From Actinomycetota bacterium (GTDB lineage Bacteria; Actinomycetota; Acidimicrobiia; Acidimicrobiales; Ilumatobacteraceae), in the NCBI GenBank assembly GCA_947454105.1, contig CANGIP010000005.1, forward strand, positions 1 to 41,634: DNA of 41,634 bases, read 5' to 3'. Positions 13,271 to 22,667 of the stretch are shown here, piece by piece. Made by a program: the position numbers and the translations under genes. Each line of letters begins with the position of its first letter. Position 1 is the first letter of the stretch. The notes below the pieces were generated by a model. That model was not told the origin of the DNA, did not search any database, and saw only the letters and a program-made list of their open reading frames with translations.

Positions 13271-14136
13271 TAAGCAGGTATTCGGATACTGGAGTTATTG
13301 GCTTCGAGCGATGGACGAATCTCGCGGAACAAGCGGCGATATCTAAAGAACGGCACTCGCGGATACATGTGATGGATCAAGTGATGATCTTGTCCGAGCA
13401 ACATGATGTGGCTACCGATCCAACCGCGAATTTGAGTGTTGCGATAGCGGGTTGTTTCTTTGAACGGCACATGAGGCAGCCAGACGAACCAAACTTGCAA
13501 AATCAACTGTGCGAACTGGGTGGGAAGCCACCACAACAGCAAGAAATTCACACCTTGTCCAAAAAAGAATGAAACGACTAAGAGCAACAAGCTCACTTGC
13601 AAGTGGCGATACAAACCTGGGCGATCAGACTTGAAGTACTTAATGCCCACGCTGACTTTCGGCGGCAGAACCTTAAACAACACATCAGCCAAGAAAGGTA
13701 TGCAGGCAAAAGTCTTAATAATCGTTGTAATCAACCAGCGGGGAAAAACTGCTTTGCCCGGTCCGGCCATGAAGTGATCGGGATCTTTGCCGGGGATGTT
13801 GGTGTGAGCATGATGCAACAAATGCGATGGTGCATATGCCTGAAAGTTCAATTGCAACGGAATTGAAGCAACGGTGCCCATGACCTGATCAATCCAGCGA
13901 AGCGACTTGTTCTGTCCACTGATATTGCCGTGGTTGGCCTCGTGGTGAATTGTGTAGAAGAAGTACGTGATGATCGAGTTGATGATGAGCCCGATATACA
14001 TCGGCAACGAACCATTGACGCACAGCACAATCGTGCCCGTAAACACGGTGCAGTTGAAGATAAACAACAAGACGGTTGGCCATGCGAAACCACCCATGTA
14101 TTTGGTTGCAATGGCTCGTTCTTCTGCGGGAGTCAT
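13249..14136 (-). CDS. Membrane fatty-acid desaturase / carotene-hydroxylase-like di-iron enzyme
   Basis: A 295-residue membrane protein of the fatty-acid desaturase superfamily with the three histidine boxes HHEANH, HLLHHAHT and HHLIHHMYP, four or more transmembrane helices, and the HHMYPRVPFFRYRRLF ending. These bind a di-iron centre and insert oxygen or a double bond. The last box with its YPRVPFFRY tail is also seen in beta-carotene hydroxylases of the CrtR type, so a carotenoid substrate is an alternative to a fatty acid. It lies upstream of the isochorismatase-heliorhodopsin pair on the same strand. The C-terminal YDLVGNY comes from the palindrome. Confidence 0.8.
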   Translation of the reverse strand: MTPAEERAIATKYMGGFAWPTVLLFIFNCTVFTGTIVLCVNGSLPMYIGLIINSIITYFFYTIHHEANHGNISGQNKSLRWIDQVMGTVASIPLQLNFQAYAPSHLLHHAHTNIPGKDPDHFMAGPGKAVFPRWLITTIIKTFACIPFLADVLFKVLPPKVSVGIKYFKSDRPGLYRHLQVSLLLLVVSFFFGQGVNFLLLWWLPTQFAQLILQVWFVWLPHVPFKETTRYRNTQIRGWIGSHIMLLGQDHHLIHHMYPRVPFFRYRRLFREIRPSLEANNSSIRIPAYDLVGNY

Positions 14137-14178
14137 GACAGGCAGTCTGACACAAAATATTCCTCTAGCCTGAACTGT

Positions 14179-15801
14179 GTGAGTGCTTCGCTTCAGGTTC
14201 GTGGTGTGTCGTTTTCGTACGGCCCGCGCGACATATTGCGCAAGGTCGATCTCACAGTTGCGCCCGGGATGCGGGTCGGTGTGCTTGGACCAAACGGAGT
14301 TGGTAAGTCAACTCTGTTGGGTGTTTTGTCGGGCCGTTTGCAGCCCGATGAAGGCTCGATTCTGTATGCACCGGCGACGGCCACGATTGGCGAACTACGC
14401 CAAGAGACCGAGCGAGCAACTGGCGAAACTGTTGAGGCCTATCTCTCCCGCCGAACCGGTGTTGCTGGCGCGCAAACCGAACTTGATGTGGCGACCGAAG
14501 CTCTGTCGAAAGGCGAACCAGGGTCGGACGATCGTTACAGCGATGCACTTGAGCGTTGGCTCGATCTTGGTGCGGCTGACTTTGAATCGCGTATTCGAAC
14601 TGTGATGGCTGAAGTTGGGTTGGCCGATGCGACGCTCGCTTCGTTGATGACCACGTTGTCTGGCGGTCAAGCTGCTCGAGTTGGGCTTGCTGCATTGTTG
14701 TTGTCACGGTTTGACATTTTGATGCTTGACGAACCAACGAACGATCTTGATTTCGTTGGTCTTGAACAACTCGAAAAGTTCGCACTTGATTTCAAAGGTG
14801 CACTAGTAGTTGTTAGTCATGACCGTGCGTTTCTTGATCGGGTCGTGACGCATGTGGCTGAGGTTGACGACTACACGCATGCGATCAAAGTCTTTGCCGG
14901 AGGCTGGACGTCGTATCTACATGAACGTGAAATTGCTCGTCAACATGCTGAAGAGGCCTATGCCGAATATGACGCTCAACGAAGTGGCCTAGGTGCGCGG
15001 GCACAACGCGAACGCAACTGGGGTCAGGTTGCAGTGAAGTCATCAAGCGATGGCGACAAAATGGGTGCAAAGTTTCGCGCTAACAACACCGAACAACTTG
15101 CGTCGCGAGCGCGCCGTACCGAGCGAGCGATTGAGCGATTAGAAGTTGTTGAGAAACCGCGTGAACCGTGGCAATTGCAATTCACTATTGCCACCGCCGA
15201 TCGTGCAGGCGCAGTTGTGGCACGACTCGATAGCGCAGTAGTGAAACAAGGTGACTTCACACTTGGTCCAATCACTCTCGAAATTGGTTGGGGCGAACGC
15301 ATCGGAATTGTTGGTGCCAACGGTGCGGGCAAGAGCACATTGTTACGAGCCTTACTTGGACGCGTTGAACTGGCTTCTGGTGCGGCATGGATTGGGCCAA
15401 GCGTGGTGATCGGTGAGATCGATCAGGCCCGTGCGCAATTTGCGGGTGAACGCTCGTTGCTTGATGCATTTATCGATGCGTCAGGATTAGTGATTGCCGA
15501 AGCACGTACATTGATGGCCAAGTTCGGGCTTGGGGCCGAGCACGTCAATCGCACATCAGATTCACTGTCGCCTGGCGAACGTACTCGAGCAGGGCTGGCT
15601 TTGTTACAAGCCCGCGGTGTGAACCTGCTGGTACTTGACGAACCGACAAACCATCTAGATCTTCCAGCCATCGAGCAACTCGAGATGGCGATTACTTCAT
15701 TTCCCGGAACCGTGTTGTTGGTAACACACGATCGTCGACTACTTGAAACCATTCCGTTCACGCGCACGTTGCGCGTGAACGGAACAGTCACCGAAATTTA
15801 G
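14179..15801 (+). CDS. ABC-F family ATPase
   Basis: 540 residues with two ABC domains and no membrane part. Domain 1: Walker A GPNGVGKS (about 37-44), signature LSGGQ (about 160), Walker B LMLDEPTNDLD. Domain 2: Walker A GANGAGKS (about 377), signature LSPGE (about 463), Walker B LVLDEPTNHLD. A charged linker of about 90 residues (AEEAYAEYDAQRSGLGARAQ) lies between. ABC-F proteins act on the ribosome, rescuing stalled or antibiotic-bound complexes. I chose GTG 14179 because it directly precedes LQVRGVSFSYG; the frame stays open upstream but encodes antisense of the desaturase. Confidence 0.9.
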   Translation: MSASLQVRGVSFSYGPRDILRKVDLTVAPGMRVGVLGPNGVGKSTLLGVLSGRLQPDEGSILYAPATATIGELRQETERATGETVEAYLSRRTGVAGAQTELDVATEALSKGEPGSDDRYSDALERWLDLGAADFESRIRTVMAEVGLADATLASLMTTLSGGQAARVGLAALLLSRFDILMLDEPTNDLDFVGLEQLEKFALDFKGALVVVSHDRAFLDRVVTHVAEVDDYTHAIKVFAGGWTSYLHEREIARQHAEEAYAEYDAQRSGLGARAQRERNWGQVAVKSSSDGDKMGAKFRANNTEQLASRARRTERAIERLEVVEKPREPWQLQFTIATADRAGAVVARLDSAVVKQGDFTLGPITLEIGWGERIGIVGANGAGKSTLLRALLGRVELASGAAWIGPSVVIGEIDQARAQFAGERSLLDAFIDASGLVIAEARTLMAKFGLGAEHVNRTSDSLSPGERTRAGLALLQARGVNLLVLDEPTNHLDLPAIEQLEMAITSFPGTVLLVTHDRRLLETIPFTRTLRVNGTVTEI

Positions 15802-16220
15802 TACTTGAGTTTGAAAAGGCTGTCGGTTAATGCGGGGCCGTATTCGGCACCTTCAATTGCCATCAACGCAAACATGAATAACGCGCCACCAGCCATCGAG
15901 ATGTTCTTCATGAAACCGATCATGTCGGCTTGCTTGGCTTGAGCATCTTCGAGCGTCCAGAAGTTGTGCATCTTGACTGCCATCAGTAACAAGATTGCTG
16001 CAAGCACGATGGCACCAAGGTCGGCATATACGCCAAGAATGAGTGACAAGCCGCCAAGGCCCATAACAACTCCTGAACCAATAACTGCCAACTTGGGTGA
16101 GGGGACACCTTTGAATTGTGCATAACCAGTCATGTCATTGGCCTTGGTGATGTGATTGATACCTGACATCACGAACATGAGCGCAAACACGATGCGACCG
16201 ATCAAAAATACTGTGGACAT
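15798..16220 (-). CDS. DoxX-family membrane protein
   Basis: 140 residues with four hydrophobic helices. LIGRIVFALMFVMSGINHIT and the following YAQFKGVPSPKLAVIGSGVV are the DoxX/SURF4-like pattern (quinol-oxidase-associated or redox-related membrane proteins; function loosely defined). The start is ATG 16220, fixed by an excellent Shine-Dalgarno AAGGAG seven bases upstream (AAGGAGAACAAAATG on the minus strand). The longer frame to 16265 ignores it. The 3' end overlaps the ABC-F gene by 4 bp, convergently. Confidence 0.85.
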   Translation of the reverse strand: MSTVFLIGRIVFALMFVMSGINHITKANDMTGYAQFKGVPSPKLAVIGSGVVMGLGGLSLILGVYADLGAIVLAAILLLMAVKMHNFWTLEDAQAKQADMIGFMKNISMAGGALFMFALMAIEGAEYGPALTDSLFKLKY

Positions 16221-16354
16221 TTTGTTCTCCTTCATTGTGCCGAGGGGTTCGGCTTTCTGTAACACGCAGAGCGCCGACAGACCTTATGAACTCTTGAGGC
16301 AAATGTGGGGTATTTGTATGCCACATCACTTGGGATCTCGTTACCGTATGGGGC

Positions 16355-17380
16355 ATGAAACGAATGATGACATTTTCGTGTGGAGTTTTACTGCTAGCAG
16401 CTTGCAGCGGTGGTGGTGGAAATGCCGGGCCGAATACAACGGAAGCCTCAATGGGGACGTCCGATTCCACAACGACTATTGCGCCAGTCAGCGAACTTGA
16501 GTACTTGACATCCTCGGTTGACCCTTTGTGGTCAACAACAGCCAACGATGATTTTGCTGGTTTGAAGTTGGCACAAACTGGTGGTGGCGATGTTGTCGAT
16601 GTGGCGACCCGAATGTTTGGTCAACCTTTTGACGTTCCGTTGCCCGATGATGTGTTGTTCTTTTCGGGGATGCAATGGATCACCAAGTCTGATGATGGTT
16701 TGTGGAATTCGTGGAGCCAAATTGATTACGCATCAATGGTCGAAGTCGGCGCTCTAGAGGCAGCAGTCACTTCGGGTTTCAAGGATGCAAATTACACACC
16801 TGGTGTCAGAGTTGAATCAATCGTTGGCGATGGTTTGAAAATTGTGACGCTCAACTTCCCTGCAACTGATGAAGCATCTGCTGCAGGTTGGGAAACGATG
16901 ACGATCTCAATTGGTCCCGAACTTGATGGACTCGACCCGACTGGACGTAACGCGATCAGTGTTCGATGGGAACAAAATGTCAAGACGTTGAACGAGATTG
17001 CCGTCACGCCGTTCTCTCGCGGTTGGTTGGGTGAATTACCGATTCCTGACGACATCGATGTCGCTGAATTCCACGCATCGATCTACAACCTTGACTCAAC
17101 AAGTTTCAGCGTTGAAGCCAACTTCACGACCGACGCGAAACGTTTTGATGAACTAGCAAAATTCTTTGCTCAAGAACGTACGAGCGGCGCTCTAGTTCTT
17201 GAGGCGTATACGTTGCCTGATGATCTGTCGGCAGTAGACGAACTTGACTTTGGTTTCTTCCCAATGTTGGCGGGCAACGATCTCACTGTCGAAATCACTC
17301 GCGACCTTGTCGACTCTTCAGCCCCGATGAATATCCGACTCGGAATCAGCATTCACGAAATGATCGACGCCGACTACTAA
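16355..17380 (+). CDS. Lipoprotein of unknown function
   Basis: 341 residues. The signal ends in the lipobox LLAAC (C17), followed by a glycine-rich and Ser/Thr-rich linker (SGGGGNAGPNTTEASMGTSD) to about residue 45. The rest is a soluble domain rich in aspartate and beta strand, with no cysteines after the lipid anchor. I recognise no family. It is divergent from the DoxX gene (134 bp between starts) and ends 3 bp before family B palindrome B1. Confidence 0.65.
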   Translation: MKRMMTFSCGVLLLAACSGGGGNAGPNTTEASMGTSDSTTTIAPVSELEYLTSSVDPLWSTTANDDFAGLKLAQTGGGDVVDVATRMFGQPFDVPLPDDVLFFSGMQWITKSDDGLWNSWSQIDYASMVEVGALEAAVTSGFKDANYTPGVRVESIVGDGLKIVTLNFPATDEASAAGWETMTISIGPELDGLDPTGRNAISVRWEQNVKTLNEIAVTPFSRGWLGELPIPDDIDVAEFHASIYNLDSTSFSVEANFTTDAKRFDELAKFFAQERTSGALVLEAYTLPDDLSAVDELDFGFFPMLAGNDLTVEITRDLVDSSAPMNIRLGISIHEMIDADY

Positions 17381-17383
17381 CCC

Positions 17384-17440
17384 TGTGATTCCGGTGTCGT
17401 TTTATTCGCTATTACCGAATAAAACGACACCAGAATCACA
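17384..17440. terminator. Family B 57-bp palindrome B1, bidirectional terminator
   Basis: Arms TGTGATTCCGGTGTCGTTTT... and the matching ...AAAACGACACCAGAATCACA are 25 bp each with one mismatch, around the loop CTATTAC. It lies exactly between two convergent genes (stops at 17380 and 17447), the position of a shared terminator. Related elements are at 25880 and 35225. Confidence 0.75.
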
Positions 17441-17446
17441 ATGGAA

Positions 17447-18952
17447 CTACTGGTTGGCGGCGATGTAGGCCGACAACAATGCGTTGGCCTGGGTTGCGGC
17501 ATCAGTAAGTGCTGCTGCAACATCTCCACCTTGAAGCACGGTCGCGATGGCTCGAGCGCTCAATGTACGAATCTCACGTTGCGGTCCAAGAATTGCTCCA
17601 AGACTTGCGGGTGTATCAGCAACTTGTGACAACTGATCGTAGGCAACCTTAAAACGAGGATCGGTCTTGTACTTCTCGGCAATTGGACCAACTTCAAGTG
17701 CACTTGAACGCACTGGAACATAACCAGTTGCGGCGGCCCATGTTGACTGACTTTCGGCAGTGATCAAGAACGAGATGAAATCCCACACTGCTGCAGCCTT
17801 TGCGGGGTCATCGTGATTGACGATCCACAATGAAGCTCCACCAACAATGGCACCAGGTGCAACTGCATCGCCAGGGGCAGGCATCGGACCAACACCAATA
17901 TCGTCGGTCGTGATTCCGGGAATCAATCCACCTTGAACAGTTGTTAATACTGTGCCGAGTGCAGCCGAAGTTGCAATCGTCATTGCTGCTGCACTTTTGG
18001 GGTCAGCCAACTTGAGCAATGCGTCTTGACCACTCGCGTTGTCGCCAACGTTGTAGGCAAGTCCGTCGTTAACAAGTGCTTGTAGTTCGGTTAACAAATC
18101 GATGCCAGTCTGTCCATCAAAGTTGACCTTTGTTGAAGGCGCGAGGCGACCGTTGTCGTTGTCTGAATACAACTCGCCGAGCTTGGCGAACCACTGCTCT
18201 AAGAACCAACCGCCACCGCTGTCGGCACCTGTGTCAAGTGACAAACCAAATGCAGCTGCACCACTGTCGACAATTGCTTGCGACATCGTGCGCAATTCGG
18301 CCATGTTGGTCGGTGGCTTGTTGGGGTCGAGTCCAGCAGCTTCAAAAACCTTCTTGTTGTAGTACAACACGGGGTCTGACACGTTGAATGGCATCGACCA
18401 CTGCACGCCTTCGGTGAAGTACTGATTCAAAGCCTTGGGCAAGAAATCAGAAGTGTCATAAGCAGCCGATTCGACACATGCTCCAACGGGAACATTCGAA
18501 TTGGTGTCTCCCATGACCTGCACGGCATATTCGGGCGCCTGCACCATGTCGGGGCGACTGTCTTGACTGCTCTGCAAGTACTTGTCGAGAGTTTGTTCGT
18601 AGCCACCTTGGTTTTCGAGTGACACCTTGACCTTGGTCTGCGAAGCATTGTATTCGTCAGTCAATGCGGTTAAGGCTTTTTCAAGATCACCGTTCATACC
18701 ATGCCAAAACGTGATGTTGACTGTTCCAGTTGCTGAATCAAGCGCAGTCGTGTCGCACGCGGGCAATGATGCCAAAGGTGTTGCGACAGTTGTCGGCGGT
18801 TCTGTTGGCGCACCGCTGTCTCCAGATGCGGGGGCTTTGGTTGTGCCAGGGTCGATGATGGAACTACTTCCACCACCTCCACATGAGGCAAACAACAATG
18901 CGCTTGCGGTCAAACCAGCAAGTAATAGACGAGATTTATTGGGGGTTTTCAT
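17447..18952 (-). CDS. Sugar ABC transporter substrate-binding lipoprotein
   Basis: 501 residues. Signal peptide with lipobox LFASC (C24), then a Gly/Ser/Pro/Thr linker to about residue 55. The binding domain starts at VNITFWHGMNGDLEKALTAL and continues with PDMVQAPEYAVQVM, NVSDPVLYYNKKVFEAAGLD and GGASLWIVNHDDPAKAAAVW. This is a family-1 solute-binding protein of the UgpB/MalE type, for glycerol-3-phosphate diesters or oligosaccharides. It is the last gene of the transporter operon, 1 bp after permease 2, and is followed by terminator B1. Confidence 0.88.
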   Translation of the reverse strand: MKTPNKSRLLLAGLTASALLFASCGGGGSSSIIDPGTTKAPASGDSGAPTEPPTTVATPLASLPACDTTALDSATGTVNITFWHGMNGDLEKALTALTDEYNASQTKVKVSLENQGGYEQTLDKYLQSSQDSRPDMVQAPEYAVQVMGDTNSNVPVGACVESAAYDTSDFLPKALNQYFTEGVQWSMPFNVSDPVLYYNKKVFEAAGLDPNKPPTNMAELRTMSQAIVDSGAAAFGLSLDTGADSGGGWFLEQWFAKLGELYSDNDNGRLAPSTKVNFDGQTGIDLLTELQALVNDGLAYNVGDNASGQDALLKLADPKSAAAMTIATSAALGTVLTTVQGGLIPGITTDDIGVGPMPAPGDAVAPGAIVGGASLWIVNHDDPAKAAAVWDFISFLITAESQSTWAAATGYVPVRSSALEVGPIAEKYKTDPRFKVAYDQLSQVADTPASLGAILGPQREIRTLSARAIATVLQGGDVAAALTDAATQANALLSAYIAANQ

Positions 18953-18953
18953 T

Positions 18954-19784
18954 TCATCCTTTCACTGCGCCGGCGGTAAGCCCACGCACTAATTGTTTTT
19001 GGAATACAACTAAGACAATCAAAATCGGAACTGCAGCAATGATCGTTCCCGCCATAATCAAGTTTGGCTTGTCAAGGTCGGACGACGCCAAGTGTCTTAA
19101 GCCTGTTTGTACGGTATTCATGTCATCTTCTGTGGTGATGAGTGAAGGCCATAGGTACTGATTCCAACTAGATAAGAACGAGAACAACCCGAGGGCACCC
19201 AAAGTTGGTCGAACTAAGGGGATCGCGACTTCTTTCATAAAGCCCCAATGGCCAAGGCCATCCATTTGAGCAGCCTCACGAAGATCGGGCGGGATCTGCA
19301 TGAAAACCTGGCGAAGCAAGAAAGTTCCGAATGCTGTTGCAATAAACGGAACTGTTAAGCCCTGGAATGAGTTGAGCCATCCGAGTGAATCGATGGTGCG
19401 GCGGTTGACGACCAACGTCACTTCAAGGGGTACAAGCATGGTCGACAAGAAGATGCCAAAGACCAAGCGCTTCAACGGAAACTTCAGAAAAGAAAACGCA
19501 TAAGCCGAAGCGATTGATGTCACCAACTGAACAGATGTGACAATGACCGCAACGATCGTGGTGTTCATCAAGTAGCGACCCAGACGACCTTCGGTCCAGG
19601 CATTCTTCAGAACATCAAGTGTGAATGCGTTTGGCAGAAGTGGATTATCAAGAACCTTGTTGCCGGGCTTGAGGGCGGCGATCACAGTTGTGTAGACCGG
19701 GAACAAAATGAAAAGCGCAACAATCGTGAGCATTGAATAACGCGCGAACGATCGCCAACCCTTGGGTGCGGTATCAAGAGCCAT
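18954..19784 (-). CDS. Sugar ABC transporter permease 2 (UgpE/MalG-like)
   Basis: 276 residues from ATG 19784 (MALDTAPKGWRSFARYS); upstream in-frame starts give a cysteine-rich, unlikely N-terminus. Six transmembrane helices and the cytoplasmic EAA loop (EAAQMDGLGHWGFMKEVAIP) that docks with the ATPase. Typical segments are FPVYTTVIAALKPG and FLLRQVFMQIP. It overlaps permease 1 by 11 bp and is followed after 1 bp by the binding protein. Confidence 0.9.
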   Translation of the reverse strand: MALDTAPKGWRSFARYSMLTIVALFILFPVYTTVIAALKPGNKVLDNPLLPNAFTLDVLKNAWTEGRLGRYLMNTTIVAVIVTSVQLVTSIASAYAFSFLKFPLKRLVFGIFLSTMLVPLEVTLVVNRRTIDSLGWLNSFQGLTVPFIATAFGTFLLRQVFMQIPPDLREAAQMDGLGHWGFMKEVAIPLVRPTLGALGLFSFLSSWNQYLWPSLITTEDDMNTVQTGLRHLASSDLDKPNLIMAGTIIAAVPILIVLVVFQKQLVRGLTAGAVKG

Positions 19785-20688
19785 AGTGCACTCGCTTTCC
19801 GAATCCACGGAACTGCAAAGCCGATAGTGCGAGCAAGATGACAAACAACAGCACCGCAACGGCGGCTTGCAAACCATCGTTGTTCTTGATGATCGAGCTA
19901 CTTCCGTAAATGAGGTAGGTCACAGTCGTCGTTGAGTCTTGGGGGATGGGTCCACCATTGGTGAGCAAGTCCATTTCGCCGTACGCCTGAAACGCTCGCG
20001 AGGTTAATACAACCGTTGTAAACAAAAGTGTGGGCGAGATCAGCGGCAACGTCACGTTGGTGAAACGCATCCAACCCCCAGCACCATCGACGTATGCGCT
20101 CTCGTGCATTTCTTTGGGCACACCTTGCAAGCCTGCAGTGACCAAAATAAAAGTAAATCCGAGGTTGGCCCATATGGACGAAATTCCAACCGACCACAGT
20201 GCAGTGCCGGAATCGTTCAACAGGCCCGGTTCTTTGATGACGGGGAAGATGTTGTGCAGCCAACCAAGATTGGCTAACACACCGACGGATGGTTGCAATA
20301 AGAACAACCACATCAAAGATGCAACGGCAACCGACGTAGCGATGGTGCTGCTGAAAATCGTGCGAAAGAATCGCATGCCGCGCAATTGTTTGTCGGCAAG
20401 AACAGCAAGTCCAACGCCCAGAGCCAATCCGATTGGAACAGTGATCATGGCGAACTTCACAGTTACCCAAAGCGCATGTTGAAACTGATCACTCTTAACG
20501 ACGTTGGTGTATTGGCCCCAACCAACCGATTTGCAATTCTTTCCTTGAACGTCGCACGTTTGTTGTCCGAGCCACACGGCTTTGCCGAGTGGATACAAAA
20601 CAAAAGTGATCAACACCAGCAGTGAAGGTCCCAACATGGCAAACGCCAAAGGGATCTCTCGCAGACGACGCGACTTGATGGCCATCAA
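19774..20688 (-). CDS. Sugar ABC transporter permease 1 (UgpA/MalF-like)
   Basis: 304 residues with six transmembrane helices. The EAA-type loop is ESAYVDGAGGWMRFTNVTLP, and GLALGVGLAVLAD and FRTIFSSTIATSVAVASLMW are typical of the family. A periplasmic insert with two cysteines (QTCDVQGKNCKS) could be disulfide-bonded. ATG 20688 overlaps the ATPase stop by 4 bp (ATGA), showing translational coupling. Confidence 0.9.
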   Translation of the reverse strand: MMAIKSRRLREIPLAFAMLGPSLLVLITFVLYPLGKAVWLGQQTCDVQGKNCKSVGWGQYTNVVKSDQFQHALWVTVKFAMITVPIGLALGVGLAVLADKQLRGMRFFRTIFSSTIATSVAVASLMWLFLLQPSVGVLANLGWLHNIFPVIKEPGLLNDSGTALWSVGISSIWANLGFTFILVTAGLQGVPKEMHESAYVDGAGGWMRFTNVTLPLISPTLLFTTVVLTSRAFQAYGEMDLLTNGGPIPQDSTTTVTYLIYGSSSIIKNNDGLQAAVAVLLFVILLALSALQFRGFGKRVHYGS

Positions 20689-21701
20689 GAAATCCTGAGG
20701 CCAGTCTCGATATTGAAACGATGACGATGATTTTCATCGACAGTCAAGAAAACGCTTGACCCATTGTCAGGAACTTCTGTTCCGGCGGGCAAGCGCACAA
20801 TCGCGCGATGCTCGGCATCGATTGTGCAGACAACTTGAATCTCATGACCCAAATGTTCAACCAGTGCAACAGTTGCCGCAACACCAGCAGTTGCAATATG
20901 AGTGTGCTCGGGTCGTGCACCAACAAGATGGCTGCCAGTTTCGATACTTCCCGCGGGAAAGATATTCATGGGTGGTGTGCCAATGAATTGCGCGACAAAC
21001 ACCGACGCTGGTTTGTCGTAGACATCTTTGGGCGTGCCAATTTGTTCAATGATTCCATCACGCATGACTGCGATGCGGTTACCCATGGTCATTGCTTCAA
21101 CTTGATCGTGGGTGACATAAACGAATGTTGCGTTCAGTCGATGATGTAGGGCAACAAGTTCGGCGCGAGTTTCGGCGCGCAACTTGGCATCAAGGTTTGA
21201 TAACGGCTCGTCCATGCAGAACACTGCGGGTTGACGCACGATGGCGCGGGCCAAAGCAACACGTTGACGCTGACCACCAGAGAGTGCACCGGGTCGACGC
21301 TCAAGGTAGGGGGTCAAACCCAAAATTTCGGCGGCTTGTTTGGCAGCCTCGGCGCGTTCGGATTTATCTACACCACGTACCTTCAACGGAAATTCAATGT
21401 TGGCTTGCACCGATTTGTGCGGATACAACGCGTAACTCTGAAAGACCATTGAGACATCGCGGTCTTTCGGTTCAACGTCGTTGACCATTTTGTTGCCGAT
21501 CCAAACTTCACCAGCGGTTGGGTCTTCGAGCCCAGCAATCGTTCGCAGCAAAGTTGATTTGCCGCAACCCGAAGGGCCGAGAAGGATCATGAAATCGCGG
21601 TCGGCAATGTCTAACGAAACATTGTCAACGGCTTTGACGTCTCCAAAGTGTTTGGATACGCCAACGAGTCGGATGGCTGCCACGAGGTCATCGTATTGCA
21701 T
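20685..21701 (-). CDS. Sugar ABC transporter ATPase (UgpC/MsmK-like)
   Basis: 338 residues. Walker A GPSGCGKST (about 42-50), Q-loop MVFQSYALYPH, signature LSGGQRQRVALARAIV, Walker B VFCMDEPLSNLDAK, H-loop VYVTHDQVEAMT. The C-terminal OB-like regulatory domain (from about 240) is shorter than in MalK. It is the first gene of the ATPase-permease-permease-binding-protein operon. The 80-bp region upstream (21702-21781) is AT-rich and probably holds the promoter, but I cannot fix hexamers. Confidence 0.92.
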   Translation of the reverse strand: MQYDDLVAAIRLVGVSKHFGDVKAVDNVSLDIADRDFMILLGPSGCGKSTLLRTIAGLEDPTAGEVWIGNKMVNDVEPKDRDVSMVFQSYALYPHKSVQANIEFPLKVRGVDKSERAEAAKQAAEILGLTPYLERRPGALSGGQRQRVALARAIVRQPAVFCMDEPLSNLDAKLRAETRAELVALHHRLNATFVYVTHDQVEAMTMGNRIAVMRDGIIEQIGTPKDVYDKPASVFVAQFIGTPPMNIFPAGSIETGSHLVGARPEHTHIATAGVAATVALVEHLGHEIQVVCTIDAEHRAIVRLPAGTEVPDNGSSVFLTVDENHRHRFNIETGLRIS

Positions 21702-21781
21702 GGCCGGCGGTGTGCGAACCGAGACGCTCTGTTACTCATTAATAATTTCTATTAGTTACCTCTGGGCAACCAAATGTTTCT

Positions 21782-22624
21782 TTAGGTCTCGCACGAAGTG
21801 AGGTCTGGCCCTACAACGATGGTGCCAGAGAAGTGTTCTTTGGCAAGTCCGATCCATTCATCTTCTTGGCCCGGTTGAACTGCTGGTACACAGTGCGTCA
21901 ACATCAACGTCTTGACATTGTTGCGGGCCGCAGTTTGACCGGCTTGAGCAACGGTGCTGTGATAATCCAAGATGTCCAAGAACCGTTGGCTATTTGGCAA
22001 AATCGTTGCGAGTTGCTTGACCATGTCGTCGCGAATCACGGTCTGTACATAAATGTCAGCATTCAGACACAAATCATCAAGACCTGCACACGGAATGGTG
22101 TCTCCGGCCAAGGCAGCAACTTTGCCGTCGTGTTCAATACGGAAACCAATGCTGGGGTCGACGGGACGGTGATCGGTCGCGTGTGTCGAAACTGATACTT
22201 CGCCGATAGCGAATGTTTCTCCAGGTCCAACTTCAACGACATCTACGGTCAACGGACCATTAGCGCGCAAGTCGTCGTGGTGGGCGTGGCGATAACCCTG
22301 ATCGAGGGTGAGCATGGTGAGCATCGCATCGATGACCTGACGAGTTCCGACAGGTCCAACGACTTTCAAAGGAATGTTGACGGGCATCATGACCCATCGC
22401 GTGGTGACCAAGTCATTGAGATCGGTGATGTGATCGCTGTGTAGGTGAGTGATCAAAATGGTGTTCACCATTCCGGGCAAAACGCCGGCGCCGAGCAAAC
22501 GCATGATTGCGGCACGACCGCAGTCGATCATGATGTGTTGCTGACCTGCTTGCACCAAGGTGCACGGACCCGCACGATTGGGGTCGGGGATGGGACTACC
22601 AGTTCCGAGAAGGGTGACTTTCAT
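21782..22624 (-). CDS. Metallo-beta-lactamase-fold hydrolase, RNase Z-like
   Basis: 280 residues. MKVTLLGTGSPIPDPNRAGP and the metal motif THLHSDHITDL are those of the RNase Z/arylsulfatase-like branch. Further ligands are His in THATDHRP, Asp in AALAGDTIPC and His in LMLTHCVPA. It lacks the long exosite arm of true tRNase Z, so a phosphodiesterase or other hydrolase is as likely. It stands upstream of the sugar transporter on the same strand, separated by 80 bp. Confidence 0.8.
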   Translation of the reverse strand: MKVTLLGTGSPIPDPNRAGPCTLVQAGQQHIMIDCGRAAIMRLLGAGVLPGMVNTILITHLHSDHITDLNDLVTTRWVMMPVNIPLKVVGPVGTRQVIDAMLTMLTLDQGYRHAHHDDLRANGPLTVDVVEVGPGETFAIGEVSVSTHATDHRPVDPSIGFRIEHDGKVAALAGDTIPCAGLDDLCLNADIYVQTVIRDDMVKQLATILPNSQRFLDILDYHSTVAQAGQTAARNNVKTLMLTHCVPAVQPGQEDEWIGLAKEHFSGTIVVGPDLTSCET

Positions 22625-22667
22625 AAAGTCAGTATGTCATACAACTGGCACACTCAATGACACTAAA

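Noticed and set aside
13930..14178. An 83-residue N-terminal extension of the ABC-F protein
   Set aside because: The frame is open but lies antisense over the desaturase gene and looks unlike protein; GTG 14179 directly precedes the first conserved strand.
21702..21781. Promoter hexamers for the sugar transporter operon
   Set aside because: The region is AT-rich and probably contains the promoter, but no -35/-10 pair with good spacing stood out enough to call.
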